This document shows positions 34,650 to 45,175 of a stretch of 64,000 nt of DNA, piece by piece (position 1 is the stretch's first letter; each line of letters opens with the position of its first letter). The DNA is from Owenia fusiformis. Lineage: Eukaryota > Annelida > Polychaeta > Sabellida > Oweniidae. The stretch lies in assembly GCA_903813345.2 (NCBI GenBank), contig CAIIXF020000011.1:29444166-29508165 (forward strand), read 5' to 3'. Both the position numbers and the translations under genes were made by a program. The notes under the pieces were generated by a model, which saw only the letters and a list, made by a program, of their open reading frames with translations, made no database searches and was not told where the DNA came from.

Positions 34650-34863
34650 TCTTGCTTTTAATTGAAAGCAAGGAGGATTGGCTCCCAGAATGCAACACCG
34701 ATATTCTGCAAAACAATCACCTAGCGATAGCTTTGTTGGAGAGTATCGGGTCATTCTCCATGCAGTCGTACAAATTATACAGACACGAATAGCAAATGAC
34801 GCATGCGTGGAGATTAAAGAATATCGAGTTGGAACCCTGGCTTCCAATCCTCCTTGAATTGAA
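34650..34863. mobile_element. Short MITE-like fold-back element
   Basis: AAGCAAGGAGGATTGG near the left end pairs with CCAATCCTCCTTGAATT near the right end, about 210 bp apart, inside an AT-rich stretch. The interior has no coding sense. Confidence 0.5.
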
Positions 34864-35642
34864 AGAACGCATGCGCCGTCATGAGACGCGCTAAATTTGA
34901 ATTCTGGTTTGAATGATTATATCGATTATAAATAGTGCCTGAGACTAAACATACCTAATAGTCCTCAAACATCCCTAGTACAATTAAGTGTGTGAACGAC
35001 TTTCTAGATAAGCTTACAGTAACAGTGGCATTAACATGAAGGGCAACAAGGACTTGAGAGAAAATTCGAAAGTGTTAGTTTTCTCAGCTATCAGGTCAAT
35101 ATTTGGCTTAAACACCTTCTTTGACATACCAATTTTCTTAAAAATGTATGGATAAACTATCAATTTCAGCATTGAGAAGTGTAAATTCAGTTCAAAGCTT
35201 CTCGATAAAGGAAGTCCCACTTGATCCATAATATCAGCTAAAATAAAGTTCATCCAGGGGTTTTCTTTGTAGATATATATATTAGTCTTGATGAAATATC
35301 CAAAGTTAAATATATTTTGACACTGGTCAAGGATCGGTGAATGCCCCCTCCCCCTCCTGTACTAATTGTTGCACCTTTAAACACTCAGAATGTCTGCCAT
35401 TTGTGCGGTATCCGACTTTATAGTAGCTTAATGCCCCCCTAGTCAGGCTATTCCGGTGTGAAACTGGTAAACGAGGAATGTGTGGCCTGCCCCCCCCCCA
35501 CCCTCCCCCGATGGTCTACCTGAACAATACTCCCAGTCAAAAATAAAACCGTCCAAAATTGTTCACGATACACTTCGTGCTCCTTGGAAATAATTGTATA
35601 TTACATAAAGGGAATATCAAACAGCCTCCATCAACTATTTAC
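34864..35642. other. Non-genic stretch
   Basis: Nothing supported. It contains C-rich runs near 35.35-35.51 kb and a segment at 35.03-35.14 kb (GGCAACAAGG, GAAAATTCGAAAGTGTTA, CAACTATCAGGTCAATATTTGG type) that also occurs at 15.17-15.25 kb. Confidence 0.35.
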
Positions 35643-35767
35643 CTATTTTTCACATCTCGCTCCATTGAATTCCTTTGGGCAGTGCCAATACTCTTCATTC
35701 CTCTCTAGCTGCGTGCACGTTCCTCCATTAAGACATGGGTTTATCTTAAATGCACCTCGACGTTTGT
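35643..35767 (-). CDS. EGF-like domain exon, possibly terminal
   Basis: The acceptor ATTTAG at 35768-35773 gives phase 1 entry. The exon codes HKRRGAFKINPCLNGGTCTQ, LERNEEYWHCPKEFNGARCE, K and then TAG. Six cysteines in EGF order with NGGTC and a Gly-Ala-Arg-Cys end are clear. The TAG is immediately followed by GTAAAT, which looks like a splice donor, so either the protein ends here or a one-base error in the AAAAA run hides a normal exon end. It may be part of the TSP1 gene to its left or a separate gene. Confidence 0.6.
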
Positions 35768-35769
35768 CT

Positions 35770-35893
35770 AAATACAATAAAATAGCCGTATCGGGGCTTA
35801 TGTAAAAAATGTCACTCGACCTTGGTGGGAATTGAACCCACAACCTCCCGATTACATGTCGAGTGCTCTACCACTTGAGCTGCAGAGCGAACT
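35770..35893 (-). repeat. tRNA-derived SINE (tRNA-Thr-like head)
   Basis: On the minus strand, GCTCAAGTGGTAGAGC (D arm and A box), an anticodon arm CTCGA/TCGGG around loop CATGTAA (TGT anticodon, but A in place of the invariant U33) and GTGGGTTCAATTCCCAC (T arm and B box). The acceptor stem does not pair, so it is not a working tRNA. The following tail GTCGAGTGACATTTTTTACA, then GCCCCGATACGGC, leads straight to the splice acceptor of the EGF exon. Confidence 0.7.
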
Positions 35894-35969
35894 TACTCTC
35901 TCACAAATCCAGATGTTCCAATTTATCACTTCTAACTCCTTCATATGTTTGCAAATGAAAGACACTTAC

Positions 35970-36068
35970 GACATTCGTACTCCTCTGTCGTGAGTCGACA
36001 TAGATCAATTGTGGACGTTTTATTCTTGTCTTCAGTGTATTCTCCATTCTTTGTTTTCTTCCCTCTTA
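35970..36068 (-). CDS. Short exon upstream of the EGF exon
   Basis: A 99-bp exon, phase 1 in and phase 1 out, between acceptor TTTCCAG and consensus donor GTAAGTGTC. It codes RGKKTKNGEYTEDKNKTSTI, then DLCRLTTEEYEC, joining in frame to HKRRGAFKINPC of the EGF exon across a 202-bp intron that holds a SINE. Two cysteines and a possible N-glycosylation site (NKT). Family not recognised; upstream exons were not found. Confidence 0.5.
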
Positions 36069-37347
36069 CTGGAAATTAATTAGATTACATCCACTTACCT
36101 GTTGTTTTCCCACCGAACAAAGTTCGTAGTGATAGAGAAGCCGTCCGTTCGTCCGTTCATTCGTGTGTCCGGATGATAACTCAAAAACCGATTGACGGAT
36201 TTGGTAAAGTGTAGGTTTGTGCCTTATGGGCCTTTGTTCGAGAAGGAATTTTCAATATGGCCGCTCAATTTAAAATGGCAACCATTCATTTTTCGTAAAA
36301 ATGTAGTCTTTGATTTCTCAAATACCAGTTAACCGATTGGGTTCAAATACTATATGCTGATACCTATGGAAATAAATGCTGTACCCAAAAAGAATTTTTC
36401 AACCCTTTGGTGAAATGTAGGAATTGAACTTGAACATTCGTATCAGTTGTGGTTATACGTATCTTATCCTTTGTATATAACTTAAAATTGGTAACGATCT
36501 GGAGTGGAAATAAAGATACACACATACAGGGTGATCATAAATTAAGATAAAAAGTGCTCTAACTTAAATCTATAAAGAGTGCCAGTCTGCAAAGTATTCG
36601 TCATGGACTCAATAGGCACATACAAAGTCTACGCAATGATATAAATATCATCAACGACTCTGAATTCACCAGATCAAAGACAGCTTACATTGCTATGTTC
36701 ACAGTTAAAACAAATATTATTTATTTATTTGAAATGCATTTGAGCCTGGCCATAGGAAATAACCGGTTTTATCAAAAAAAATAGAATTGTGCTACAGAGC
36801 CAAACATGTGCCCAAGATTTAGAGGAAAATGTGCTAAATTCAAATCCGACTTTTTGGTCTATATATGCAAGGAAAAGGTGTTAAGACATAAACCATGGCT
36901 CATTTGAAAGGTCTCTTTGTGCGGGCAATACATGCTGCAAAAATCATTGAAAGATGAACAGGTATTGCCCTCCATAGAATGAAATATTTGCTAAATATAT
37001 TGACTAAATTCATGAGGTCATAACTCACATTATTATATCATTGACATAATCGTGTATTTTCGTGTATATTGACTGATTCAGTGCGTATTTCACAGCTCCC
37101 TCAATTTTTGGATTATAAAAGATGTATTGTCCGGCGTATTTCCCTCCCGCGAATTCTGACAACTACACTGGACGAAAATAAGAGTGTACTATACAATGAT
37201 ACTTGTTCGTAATTATGTTAACTTACGGGTTTATGATATATTTATTGCAAATATTGACAGGTAAAAACAAATGTTCATATTTCTTTGAAATGCAAAGTGA
37301 TCAAAGAGATTGTCTAGCAACGCTATAATAAAACAAATATTTCATTC
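36069..37347. other. Non-genic stretch with repeat fragments
   Basis: A GTCCGTTCGTCCGTTC tract near 36.14 kb starts a repeat related to the 33.0 kb one (AAAACCGATTGACGG, AATATGGCCGC). A mariner-type end CAGGGTGATC lies at about 36527. Near 36.92-36.98 kb the plus strand reads AIHAAKIIE then TGIALHRMKY, a protein-like repeat also present at 38.45-38.52 kb on the minus strand. Confidence 0.4.
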
Positions 37348-37349
37348 TA

Positions 37350-38450
37350 CAGGGTGGGCCAAAAAAATTTGCAACCTTTTTAGAAGGCAAAAAAAGTATC
37401 ATAACATTATGGTATTGACATGAAATTTTTTTTACAGAAACTTAAGGATAGGCGTATTTTACCATTCAAATACTTAAGCTAATACTGACTTCAATTTTTT
37501 TTGTCAGATGTTTGAATATTAATGGTAAATTGTTCATGTGTCCGAGATTTACCGATTTTCCTAAAAAATGTGATTTTCTATCATTTTATGTGATCATCGA
37601 TAGAACATTTATTATGTTCACTAAATCTGCTGCAATCTTTGTTAAGTGGTGTATTGGGCGACTATTCATCAGGACTAATGAATCAAGGGGTATTTTGCTC
37701 CAGATATTCCATAGTGACTTTTGGCCTATGGTCAGGAGTGCTATCCTGCTGGAATATGTAATAACTTGGGGCTGAAAGAGCCCCTATTCTTGAAAGATGT
37801 CCCTTTTGAAGAAGATTAGTCCTGAGTCGAATGGCCACCCAATACACCAGATGCCAACCCCTGGGACTATCACACATGGGGGCACCTGGAGCAATGTATT
37901 GTCACAGTTAATGGTTATACCCCACAAATTATTGATCAACTATAAGAAGTTCTGCAGGATAAGTGGAGACGACTACCACAAACAAGAACTGCTGGATCTC
38001 GCCATTGACCAGTTCAGTTCTCGTCTCCATGTGATTGTTAAGGTGAAAGGCGGATGCATAGAACATTTGTTTAATGAATAATTAATACAGTGTAACAATA
38101 TTACCATAGTGACTAGATCCTGACATAAACCTGTACTAGACATTGGTTAAACAGTTATCAAAGATTGTAGCAGATTTAGTAAACATAATGAATGTGTTAT
38201 TGTTGATCACATAAAATCATAGAAAGTCAGATTTTCTCGGAAAAATGGTAAATCTCGGACAAATGAACAATTTACCATTAATATTCAAACATCTGACAAA
38301 AAAATTTGAAGTCAGTATTAGCTTAAGTATTTAAATGGTAAAATATGCCTATCCTTAAGTTTCTGTAAAAAAAATTTCATGTCAATACCATAATGTTATA
38401 ATACTTTTTTTGCCTTCTAAAAAGGTTGCAAAATTTTTTGGCCCACCCTG
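37350..38450. mobile_element. Fold-back Tc1/mariner element, 1101 bp, TA target duplication
   Basis: It starts CAGGGTGGGCC and ends GGCCCACCCTG with TA on both sides (37348-37349, 38451-38452). The terminal inverted repeats are very long, about 290 bp. The right half on the plus strand carries a broken transposase end (WPPNTPDANPWDYHTWG, then WRRLPQ). The left half on the minus strand carries the preceding region, FQQDSTPDH, and then a second, inverted copy of the W-P-x-x-P block. The element is therefore an inverted duplication and cannot make transposase. Confidence 0.85.
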
Positions 38451-39049
38451 TATGTTCGAGCAATACCTGTTGCACTTTCAATGATTTTTGCAGCATGTAT
38501 TTCCTTAGTGTAATATTCATGTAGCCTTCTATCAGGTAAAACTGTTTTAAAATTACTTATTCCGTTCAATAGATGGCGTATAACTATTGATACATTGATG
38601 GAATCATTCTCAAAATTCATTTCGTTCGTTGCGTACCTTCACAACTGATCAACATTCTAGTTCTAGAAATCCAGCATTGTGTTTTGACCAGCAGTGCGTC
38701 ATTGGGTTAGAGTTAGAGTTTGAAGTTGGAAAGAGATAGAAGACTTAAAGCGTTTCTCTTATCAATAAGTCATCATTAGGATAGATTCATAATTCCATTG
38801 ACAACTTTGAATCTAAAAACCAATCAAAGGACCACATTGCAACAGTAAATGAAGAATAGAAACCTATGTCACAAGACCCAACATTTGTATGTTTCAGCAG
38901 ATAGTTACTTACATGTATATGGGCAGCAGAGCTCTGGTCTTTTGTAATTTAGATATTTTCAGCCATCTTGTTGATTTTTTCGTAAATAACATGGCAGAAA
39001 AGCATCAAAATATAAGAAGCCCACAAATATGATAGCCAAACTAAACAAG
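38451..39049. other. Non-genic stretch, coding-repeat relic
   Basis: On the minus strand near 38455-38600 an open piece reads PDRRLHEYYTKEIHAAKIIE, then SATGIART, cut by the mariner. The IHAAKIIE part is also at 36.93 kb. It looks like a fragment of a dispersed transposon gene. Nothing else is supported. Confidence 0.4.
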
Positions 39050-39066
39050 GCATTAACATGACAAAA

Positions 39067-40585
39067 TGTCACCACCTAAAACAATTTGGTCAATTTAAAG
39101 CAAGTTGGAAAATACCTTTTGACCTTAAACTTCTTAGAACATGTAGATGATTTTGAAAAAAAATTCGTCAATTTGAAGCAAGTTGAAAAAATACCTCTTT
39201 GACTTTTTTTGACATTGAGAAGGTCATTGAAGGTCAAATGTAAAATGTAAAGTCAGATTTGAACTTCTGAGAACATGTAGATGATTTTGAAAAAAAATTA
39301 AGTAAATTTGAAGCAAGTTGAAAAAAGACCTTTTTGACCTTGAAAAGGTCATTGGAGGTCAAATGGGCTCAAATGTCAAATCTAAAGTCAGATTTGAACT
39401 TCTGAGAACATGTAGATGATTTTGAAATTAGTCAATGTGAAGCAAGTTGAAAAAAGACCTTTTTGACCTTGAGAAGGTCATTGAAGGTCAAAGGTCAAAT
39501 CTAAAGTCAGATTTGAACTTCTGAGAACTTGTAAAGTCAAATTTGAACTTCTGAAAAGATGTAGATGATTTTGAAAAAAAAATTTGGTCAATTTGAAGCA
39601 AGTTGAAAACAGACCTTTTTGACCTTTTTTGACCTTGAGAAGGTCATTAAAGGTCAAATGTCAAATCTAAAGTCAGATTTGAATTTCTGAGAACATGTAG
39701 ATGATTTTGAAAAAAAAAATTAGTCAATTTGAAGCAAGTTGAAAAAAGACCTTTTTGACCTTTTTTGACCTTGAGAAGGTCATAGAATGTCAAATGTCAA
39801 ATCTAAAGTCAGATTTGAATTTCTGAGAACATGTAGATGATTTTGAAAAAAGATTTTAGTCAATTTGAAGCAAGTTGGAAACAGACCTTTTTGACCTTTT
39901 TTGACCTTGAGAAAGTCATTGAAGGTCAAATGTCAAATCTTAAGTCAAATTTTAAGTTAGATTTTAATTTCTGAGAACACGTAGATGATTTTGAAAAAAA
40001 ATTTAGTCAATTTGAAGCAAGTTGAAAACAGACCTTTTTGACCTTTGACCTTGAGAAGGTCATTGAAGGTCAAATGTCAAATGTTAAGTCAAATCTTAAG
40101 TCAGATTTGAATTTCTGAGAACACGTAGATGATTTTGAAAAAAAAAAATTTAGTCAATTTGAAGCAAGTTGAAAACAGAGCTTTTTGACCTTTATTGACC
40201 TTGAGAAGGTCATTGAAGATTAAATGTCAAATCTAAAGTCAGATTTGAAGGTCAAATGTCAAATCTAAAGTCAAATCTAAAGTCAGATTTGAATTTCTGA
40301 GAACATGTAGATGATTTTGAAAAAAAATTTAGTCAATGTGAAGCAATTGAAAAAAGACCTTTTTGACCTTGAGAAGGTCATTGAAGGTCAAATGTCAAAT
40401 CTAAAGTCAGATTTGAACTTCTGAGAACATGTAGATGATTTAGAAAAAAATTGAAGTCAGTCTAAACAGTATTTGTTAAGTTATAGGAAGTTGTAAGAAA
40501 TTGTTACAGACGCCGGACGCCAACCTCCAACCGCCGTCGCAAAAAAACGGAGACCATAACAATATGTCACCACTTTGTGGTGACA
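39067..40585 (+). mobile_element. Satellite-carrying mobile element, copy 2 (complete)
   Basis: It begins TGTCACCAC and ends GTGGTGACA; the last 21 bp form a perfect hairpin (TGTCACCAC, TTT, GTGGTGACA). Inside are about ten tandem units of 120-180 bp marked by AAGTCAGATTTGAA, TTCTGAGAACATGTAGATGA, AATTTGAAGCAAGTTGAAAA and GACCTTTTTGACCTTGAGAA, then a short unique right part with GACGCCGGACGCC. The same ends and order occur at 2.86-3.50 kb, showing that the satellite moves as a unit. No protein. Confidence 0.8.
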
Positions 40586-40852
40586 TAAAAACAAACCAAA
40601 TACAAAAGTTAGATCTTGTACACATGTTTCTCTTTTTTCATATACTGTTGCTTATTTCTTAGATTCAAAGTTGTCAATAAAATTATGAATCTGACTTGAC
40701 GCCAAAACCCCTCGACATAAAATGCGACAAGTACACGTGTACATTTACGCTTCTTTTGTGCAAGAAGTATGGTAGGGTTTATTTGGGAATAACTACTGGT
40801 GACTGGCCTACGAATCACGATGCAAGACAACTTCACGCTAGGTACAAGTCTT

Positions 40853-40940
40853 TAAATGTACATTCTTTACACTTATGAAGTTTGTCCATTAACCCTCAAT
40901 GATTGTCCTTTAAAGATCTTTTAAATTGTTTTTTTCTTAC
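40853..40940 (+). repeat. Direct repeat flanking the nested transposons, left copy
   Basis: About 88 bp (TAAATGTACATTCTTTACAC, then TTATGAAGTTTGTCCATTAA, CCCTCAATGATTGT, TTTTTTCTTA) that recurs at 44835-44925. The right copy overlaps the putative end of the receptor gene. Confidence 0.8.
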
Positions 40941-40945
40941 CCTAC

Positions 40946-41330
40946 TATCACACCAAACTAGTTCTCACTACGTTCTCGAAAACGGGCCCCAACTATGTAC
41001 GAACGGACTGGACGTACTGAACCGTTTGGGGTCTATTTACAAACTTCATCGAACGTACTCGAACGGGTAGGTCCTCTAGAACTTAGAACATGCTCAACAT
41101 GTTCTCGTGGTCGTCACGTTCTACAATTGGAACGAGTGACAACGTACTAACGACGAGCTGGACGTACTACGAACGGAACCGTCGTACTTCAATCCTACTA
41201 GGGACGTTTTTACAACGAGTTGAACTGTCTGAGGACGTATTGGGAACGAGGTAGAACTAATTGCAAACGGGTTTAAACTGACTAAGAACATATTAAAGAC
41301 TGCTTATGAAGGAGTTGGCAAAAATATTGC
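40946..41330. mobile_element. MITE with ACACCAAACTAGTTCT ends, copy 1 (right end missing)
   Basis: It begins TATCACACCAAACTAGTTCT. The interior is rich in GAACG and ACGTAC words (AACTTCATCGAACG, TTATGAA near its end) and resembles the right-hand part of the next copy in the same orientation. It ends where a second left terminus begins at 41331. Confidence 0.6.
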
Positions 41331-41377
41331 TATCACACCAAACAAGTTGCCACTGCGTTCTTCAAAACTGGTTTTAA

Positions 41378-44300
41378 AAGGCCCCCTCACATATGAACGA
41401 ATCCACCAAACGCAGCCTGACGCATGTGGTAAATTAGTCATTTCTGGCGAATATTGAGCGAAAATGTTTAAAAATATGTTACATAATAGAAAACATAACG
41501 AATAGTAATGTAAGGTAACTATTTGTTGCGAATGTTTTACGAAGTGTGACGAATTACTACTTTTCTTCGCTAAGATGCGTTGCGTCTCGCAAACAACCTT
41601 TGACATCCCCTTCAGCGAGTAATAACGCATACATGCGAAATAAAGCGTAATTATGCGCATTCTTCCGAATCTGAACAAAACCTTACAAAAAGCAGGAGGC
41701 GTCAGCGATTCCCGTCAGCGATTAACAACGCATACATGCAACCAAAGCGCAATTGTGCGCATGCTTCCGAATCTAAAGGAACCTTTGCGAAAAGTGTAAG
41801 GGTCAATTTCTAACATAGTCTACCTTAATTAAGAGGTCGTAGTCAACACAGATTTGAAATTCATACAGTGATCATACATTGGGAATGTTATTAACACGTA
41901 CAATTGGTTACCATGCCAAGCAATTATTGTAATTACTTCAGTTTGAATGAAATATCCCTATGTTTTATGGTTTTGGGTCGTTATATTTGATATTAGAATG
42001 GAAGGGGAGGGGTGTTGGACACTGTTTCTTTTGACGCTTGAATTTCATTTGGGATAGTTGGGGTTTGTTTTTAATGACAATATTCGCTTAAAGATTTTGT
42101 TTCTCTTGTGTTTTCTGATCATGTTTGGTATTTTCCCTTTGATATTATATCAATACATTTCTTATTATTAGACTCGTAAAACAAAAATACGTTTAAACTA
42201 GTTTTTACAATTTATGTCAGGCAAATTACACTTAATTTCAAGTTGACACAGTGCTTTAGATTATTTCTCAAAGTCCAACCTTTCATTTGGCACGATCCTG
42301 TCTTGCCATGGTACACTTCCTGCTGGAGAGTTGACCCAGTGCTTCAGAGTATTTCTCACAATCTTCCCCTTTTTGTTTGCTGTGTTGTGGCCTCTGATAT
42401 TGACAGGCCTGACATCTTCCAAGTTGCGATCTCTCCTCCATTCCCCAGGAACCATGTCGCCTCTTCTGTCCTCTTGGTCAATCAGTGCATTTTGCATTGT
42501 AGGGTACCTCATTCTCATCAAGTTGTGGAGAATGCAGCATGTCTTGACTATCAGCCTCGCTGTGGATGGCTTATGGTTCATCGTTGAGAGGAGTACCTGA
42601 AATGTTATTATGCGTTAAATTGAATTAATTTGAAAATACGGATTAATAGTTAAACTGTCATAGGTCGAATGTGGAACTCAGTTGGTTCCAATTTATGCGC
42701 ATCTTTCAAATTATTTATCAAACAAAACATACTATTTTCATGTCTCAATTAGCGGAAGTTCGAATGAAGTCTCATTTACTCGAAGTCGAATACACGTATC
42801 TAGATAGTCCCAGGAACTTGGAGTTTAACTGTTTGTTTCGCCGACAAATATCATAAATTACAATGTACCTGGAATCGGTTGGCCAAAATTCCAAAGGCGT
42901 TTTCTGAAACCCTCCTAGCCCTCGATAACCGGTAGTTTAGAATTCTTTCCTCTCTAGTGAGGGTTCTATGTCCATAGGGCTTCTGCATGTGATCACTGAG
43001 GCTGAATGCGTCATCCCCTACCAAGAAAAAAGGCATATCAACGGTGTCGTTGGGAAATGGCTGTTGCTGTGGAAATGCGATCGAACCATCCTGCACCATC
43101 TCCAAGAATTCCGATGCATTATAGATCCTGGCATCTCCACTTGAACCATATCCTGAAATTATACAAGAGTAAGAGGATAAAATATTGTCAGTATACATTG
43201 CAAATATAGCTATAATTGTATTAAATCTATATAATTACAAAATTAATGCAGTAACGTATGTAGAGTTTACTCACCACCCAGATCACACCACACGAACTTG
43301 TAGTCTGAGTCGACAATTCCCAGTAAGATGATGCTGTAGAAACCCTTATAATTATAATATAAGGAACCAGAGCTATTAGGCTTTCTGATGGCTATGTGTT
43401 TGCCATCAATTGCAGCAACGCAATTCGGAAAGTTCCACTTCTCGAGGAAACCATCAGCCAATTGTTTCCATTCTTCAGGTGTGGAGGGGGCTGTCATGAC
43501 CTCATCAACATATTCGTCACATATAGCTTGACAGACTTATCTTACCACTACAGAGAGGGTATTCTCAGCAACCCGCCAGGAGTGCTGCATGTCAGAGTAC
43601 TTGGCACCAGAAACCAGGTGGCGAATAGTGGCAGCTAGTTTGAGGCCTGGACCTAAAGGCTCTCTGTACCAGCTATGTTGTTTCCATAGCCGAGGACGGA
43701 CCCTCTCAAAGATTTCGTCATACATTTCTGTTGGCATACAGAGGAACTTTTTGAATGTTCTGGGGTCCTCTCTTCTCAGCTCCACCATGAGCTGATCATA
43801 TATGCCGAATTGGCGCCGTCTCTCTGGATTCAACCATTGTCTCCTCCAGATGCCACGTCCTCTGGCTCCCCTTCTCCGCCTAAAACGGCCTCATGAATGT
43901 TAAGTTGCTGCGTTAAAACTTCTTGCTGGGCCATAGCAGCCACATACTGCAGCCTCAGTCGATCTGTGTCTTCCATGACAAAAGAATTATTTGATTTAAT
44001 TTGGTATTCTCTCAATTATTCAGCTTAACGTAGATCCAATTCGTAAGTATTCGTTCCACTGCGTACAAGGTTGCAAACTGCCGCAATGGTTCGTAATGGT
44101 TCGTAATGGGATCGTCGTCGGTCGCTTGATATGCAAATTATGGGGATACGACCTTATCCCCAGCGACCTGTAACGTCACTTGACGAAGCCAATGCGAAGG
44201 TTAACCGATCGTTAACGCAATGAAACGAATTTCAACGAATGACACACGAAACTTTTATTCGCTGCAATTTTTTGAACATGTTCAAAATTTTCCGACGAAA

Positions 44301-44464
44301 AAGACTAATTTCAACCGAGGTAAACGCTGACAAACGCATCTATACGAACACTGCGACGTACTGTCACGAACTCGTACTAATGAGAACGAATTTGACTAAT
44401 TTCCTATTCGCCACTATACGCAAGTTGACGTAAAGGGGTTTTCGTTCATATGTGAGGGGGGCTT
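41378..44464 (-). mobile_element. PIF/Harbinger DNA transposon, 3.1 kb
   Basis: Terminal inverted repeats GGCCCCCTCACATATGAACG on the left and, in reverse complement, GCCCCCCTCACATATGAACG on the right. TAA duplicated on both sides fits the family's 3-bp target choice. It encodes a spliced transposase on the minus strand (42261-43976). The companion Myb-like protein that PIF elements usually carry is not found in the 0.9 kb left of the transposase. Confidence 0.85.
42261..43976 (-). pseudogene. Harbinger (HARBI1-like) DDE transposase, spliced, one stop
   Basis: Exons: about 43976-43275 (holding the N-terminal region and first catalytic block), 43152-42869, and 42596-42261, with consensus GT-AG borders (GTGAGTAAAC, TTTCAG, GTACATTG, TTTCAG). 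Visible in order: MEDTDRLRLQYVAAM, RRRQFGIYDQLMVELRRED, ATIRHLVSGAKYSDMQHSW, AIDGKHIAIRKP (first D), NYKGFYSIILLGIVDSDYKF, FFLVGDDAFSLS (second D), NYRLSRARRVSENAFG (E), CILHNLMR. All three DDE acids are intact. A TAA at 43537-43539 interrupts VVVR-VCQAICDEYVDEV in frame, and the join between the MEDTDR start and the RRRR-rich segment needs a one-base shift near 43.88 kb. So it is recently dead, or has small assembly errors. Confidence 0.88.
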
Positions 44465-44834
44465 TAAACTGTGTGCGAACGGAATGAACGTAGCTGCAAC
44501 TTTCTAATGTCTATTTGCGAACTTCATGAACTTTCTCAGACGAGAAGGTGATTTTAGAATTTTGATATGATTAAAAATTCGATGACGACCATACCGTTCT
44601 ATAATCAGGTCATGATGACCTTCTAGACTAAGGGACGCGTTATACGACGTTGCACACCGACGTGGTGCGACCTGAACGAACTGCGAATGAGATGGACGGA
44701 TTGAAGACTGTTTATGAACGAAGTAGCTAATTATTTTAGACATATTTCCCGACCACAGTCAGATTGAGCCCGTTTTACGACATTTTCGTAGAACTGGCAA
44801 GAACGGGTAAGAACTAGTTTGGTGTAATAGGGGG

Positions 44835-44925
44835 GTAAATGTCCATTCTTTACACTTATGAAGTTTGTCCATTAACCCTCGATGATTGTCAATTAAAGAT
44901 CTTAAAAATTGGATTTTTTTTCTTA
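44835..44925 (+). repeat. Direct repeat flanking the nested transposons, right copy
   Basis: Matches 40853-40940 at roughly nine in ten positions. A 3-bp target duplication cannot explain it, so the flank itself was duplicated. Confidence 0.8.
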
Positions 44926-45175
44926 GTTTTGTCTTCATTTGATATACGTTCATGGTTATTCTTATCATCGGAGTCATCCTTTCTGGCATCGATATCATCA
45001 CTGTCACGTGGTAATAAAAACTGAACACGTTTTGGACAAGAGAGACATTTGGGTGAGAATTGGTTTCCATTCACTAATTGCTCCGATGATTTGTGCTTCA
45101 TAATCGATATCGGATGAATTCGAAGAGGTTGTTTTTCGTGAACTTGAGATTTATCCATGTCGATGCCAGCATATC
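44889..45175 (-). other. Alternative C-terminal tail of the receptor in the next frame
   Basis: From about 45175 the neighbouring frame reads GYAGIDMDKSQVHEKQPLRI, HPISIMKHKSSEQLVNG, PRDSDDIDARKDDSDDKNNH and ends NPIFKIFN, stop at 44889. It is polar and charged like the rest of the tail, and far more protein-like than the annotated end. One extra G in CAGGAT would join the two smoothly (ISTQ to GYAG). Confidence 0.5.

Larger units (their letters stand above)
41331..44829. mobile_element. MITE with ACACCAAAC ends, copy 2, split by a Harbinger element
   Basis: Left end TATCACACCAAACAAGTTGC at 41331. The right end AGAACTAGTTTGGTGTAATA at 44810-44829 is the complement of the family terminus. The two parts (about 47 bp and 365 bp) are joined by removing the element at 41378-44464. 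Confidence 0.65.

Noticed and set aside
35821-35893. Functional tRNA-Thr
   Set aside because: The acceptor stem does not pair and U33 is replaced by A, so it is a SINE head or pseudogene.
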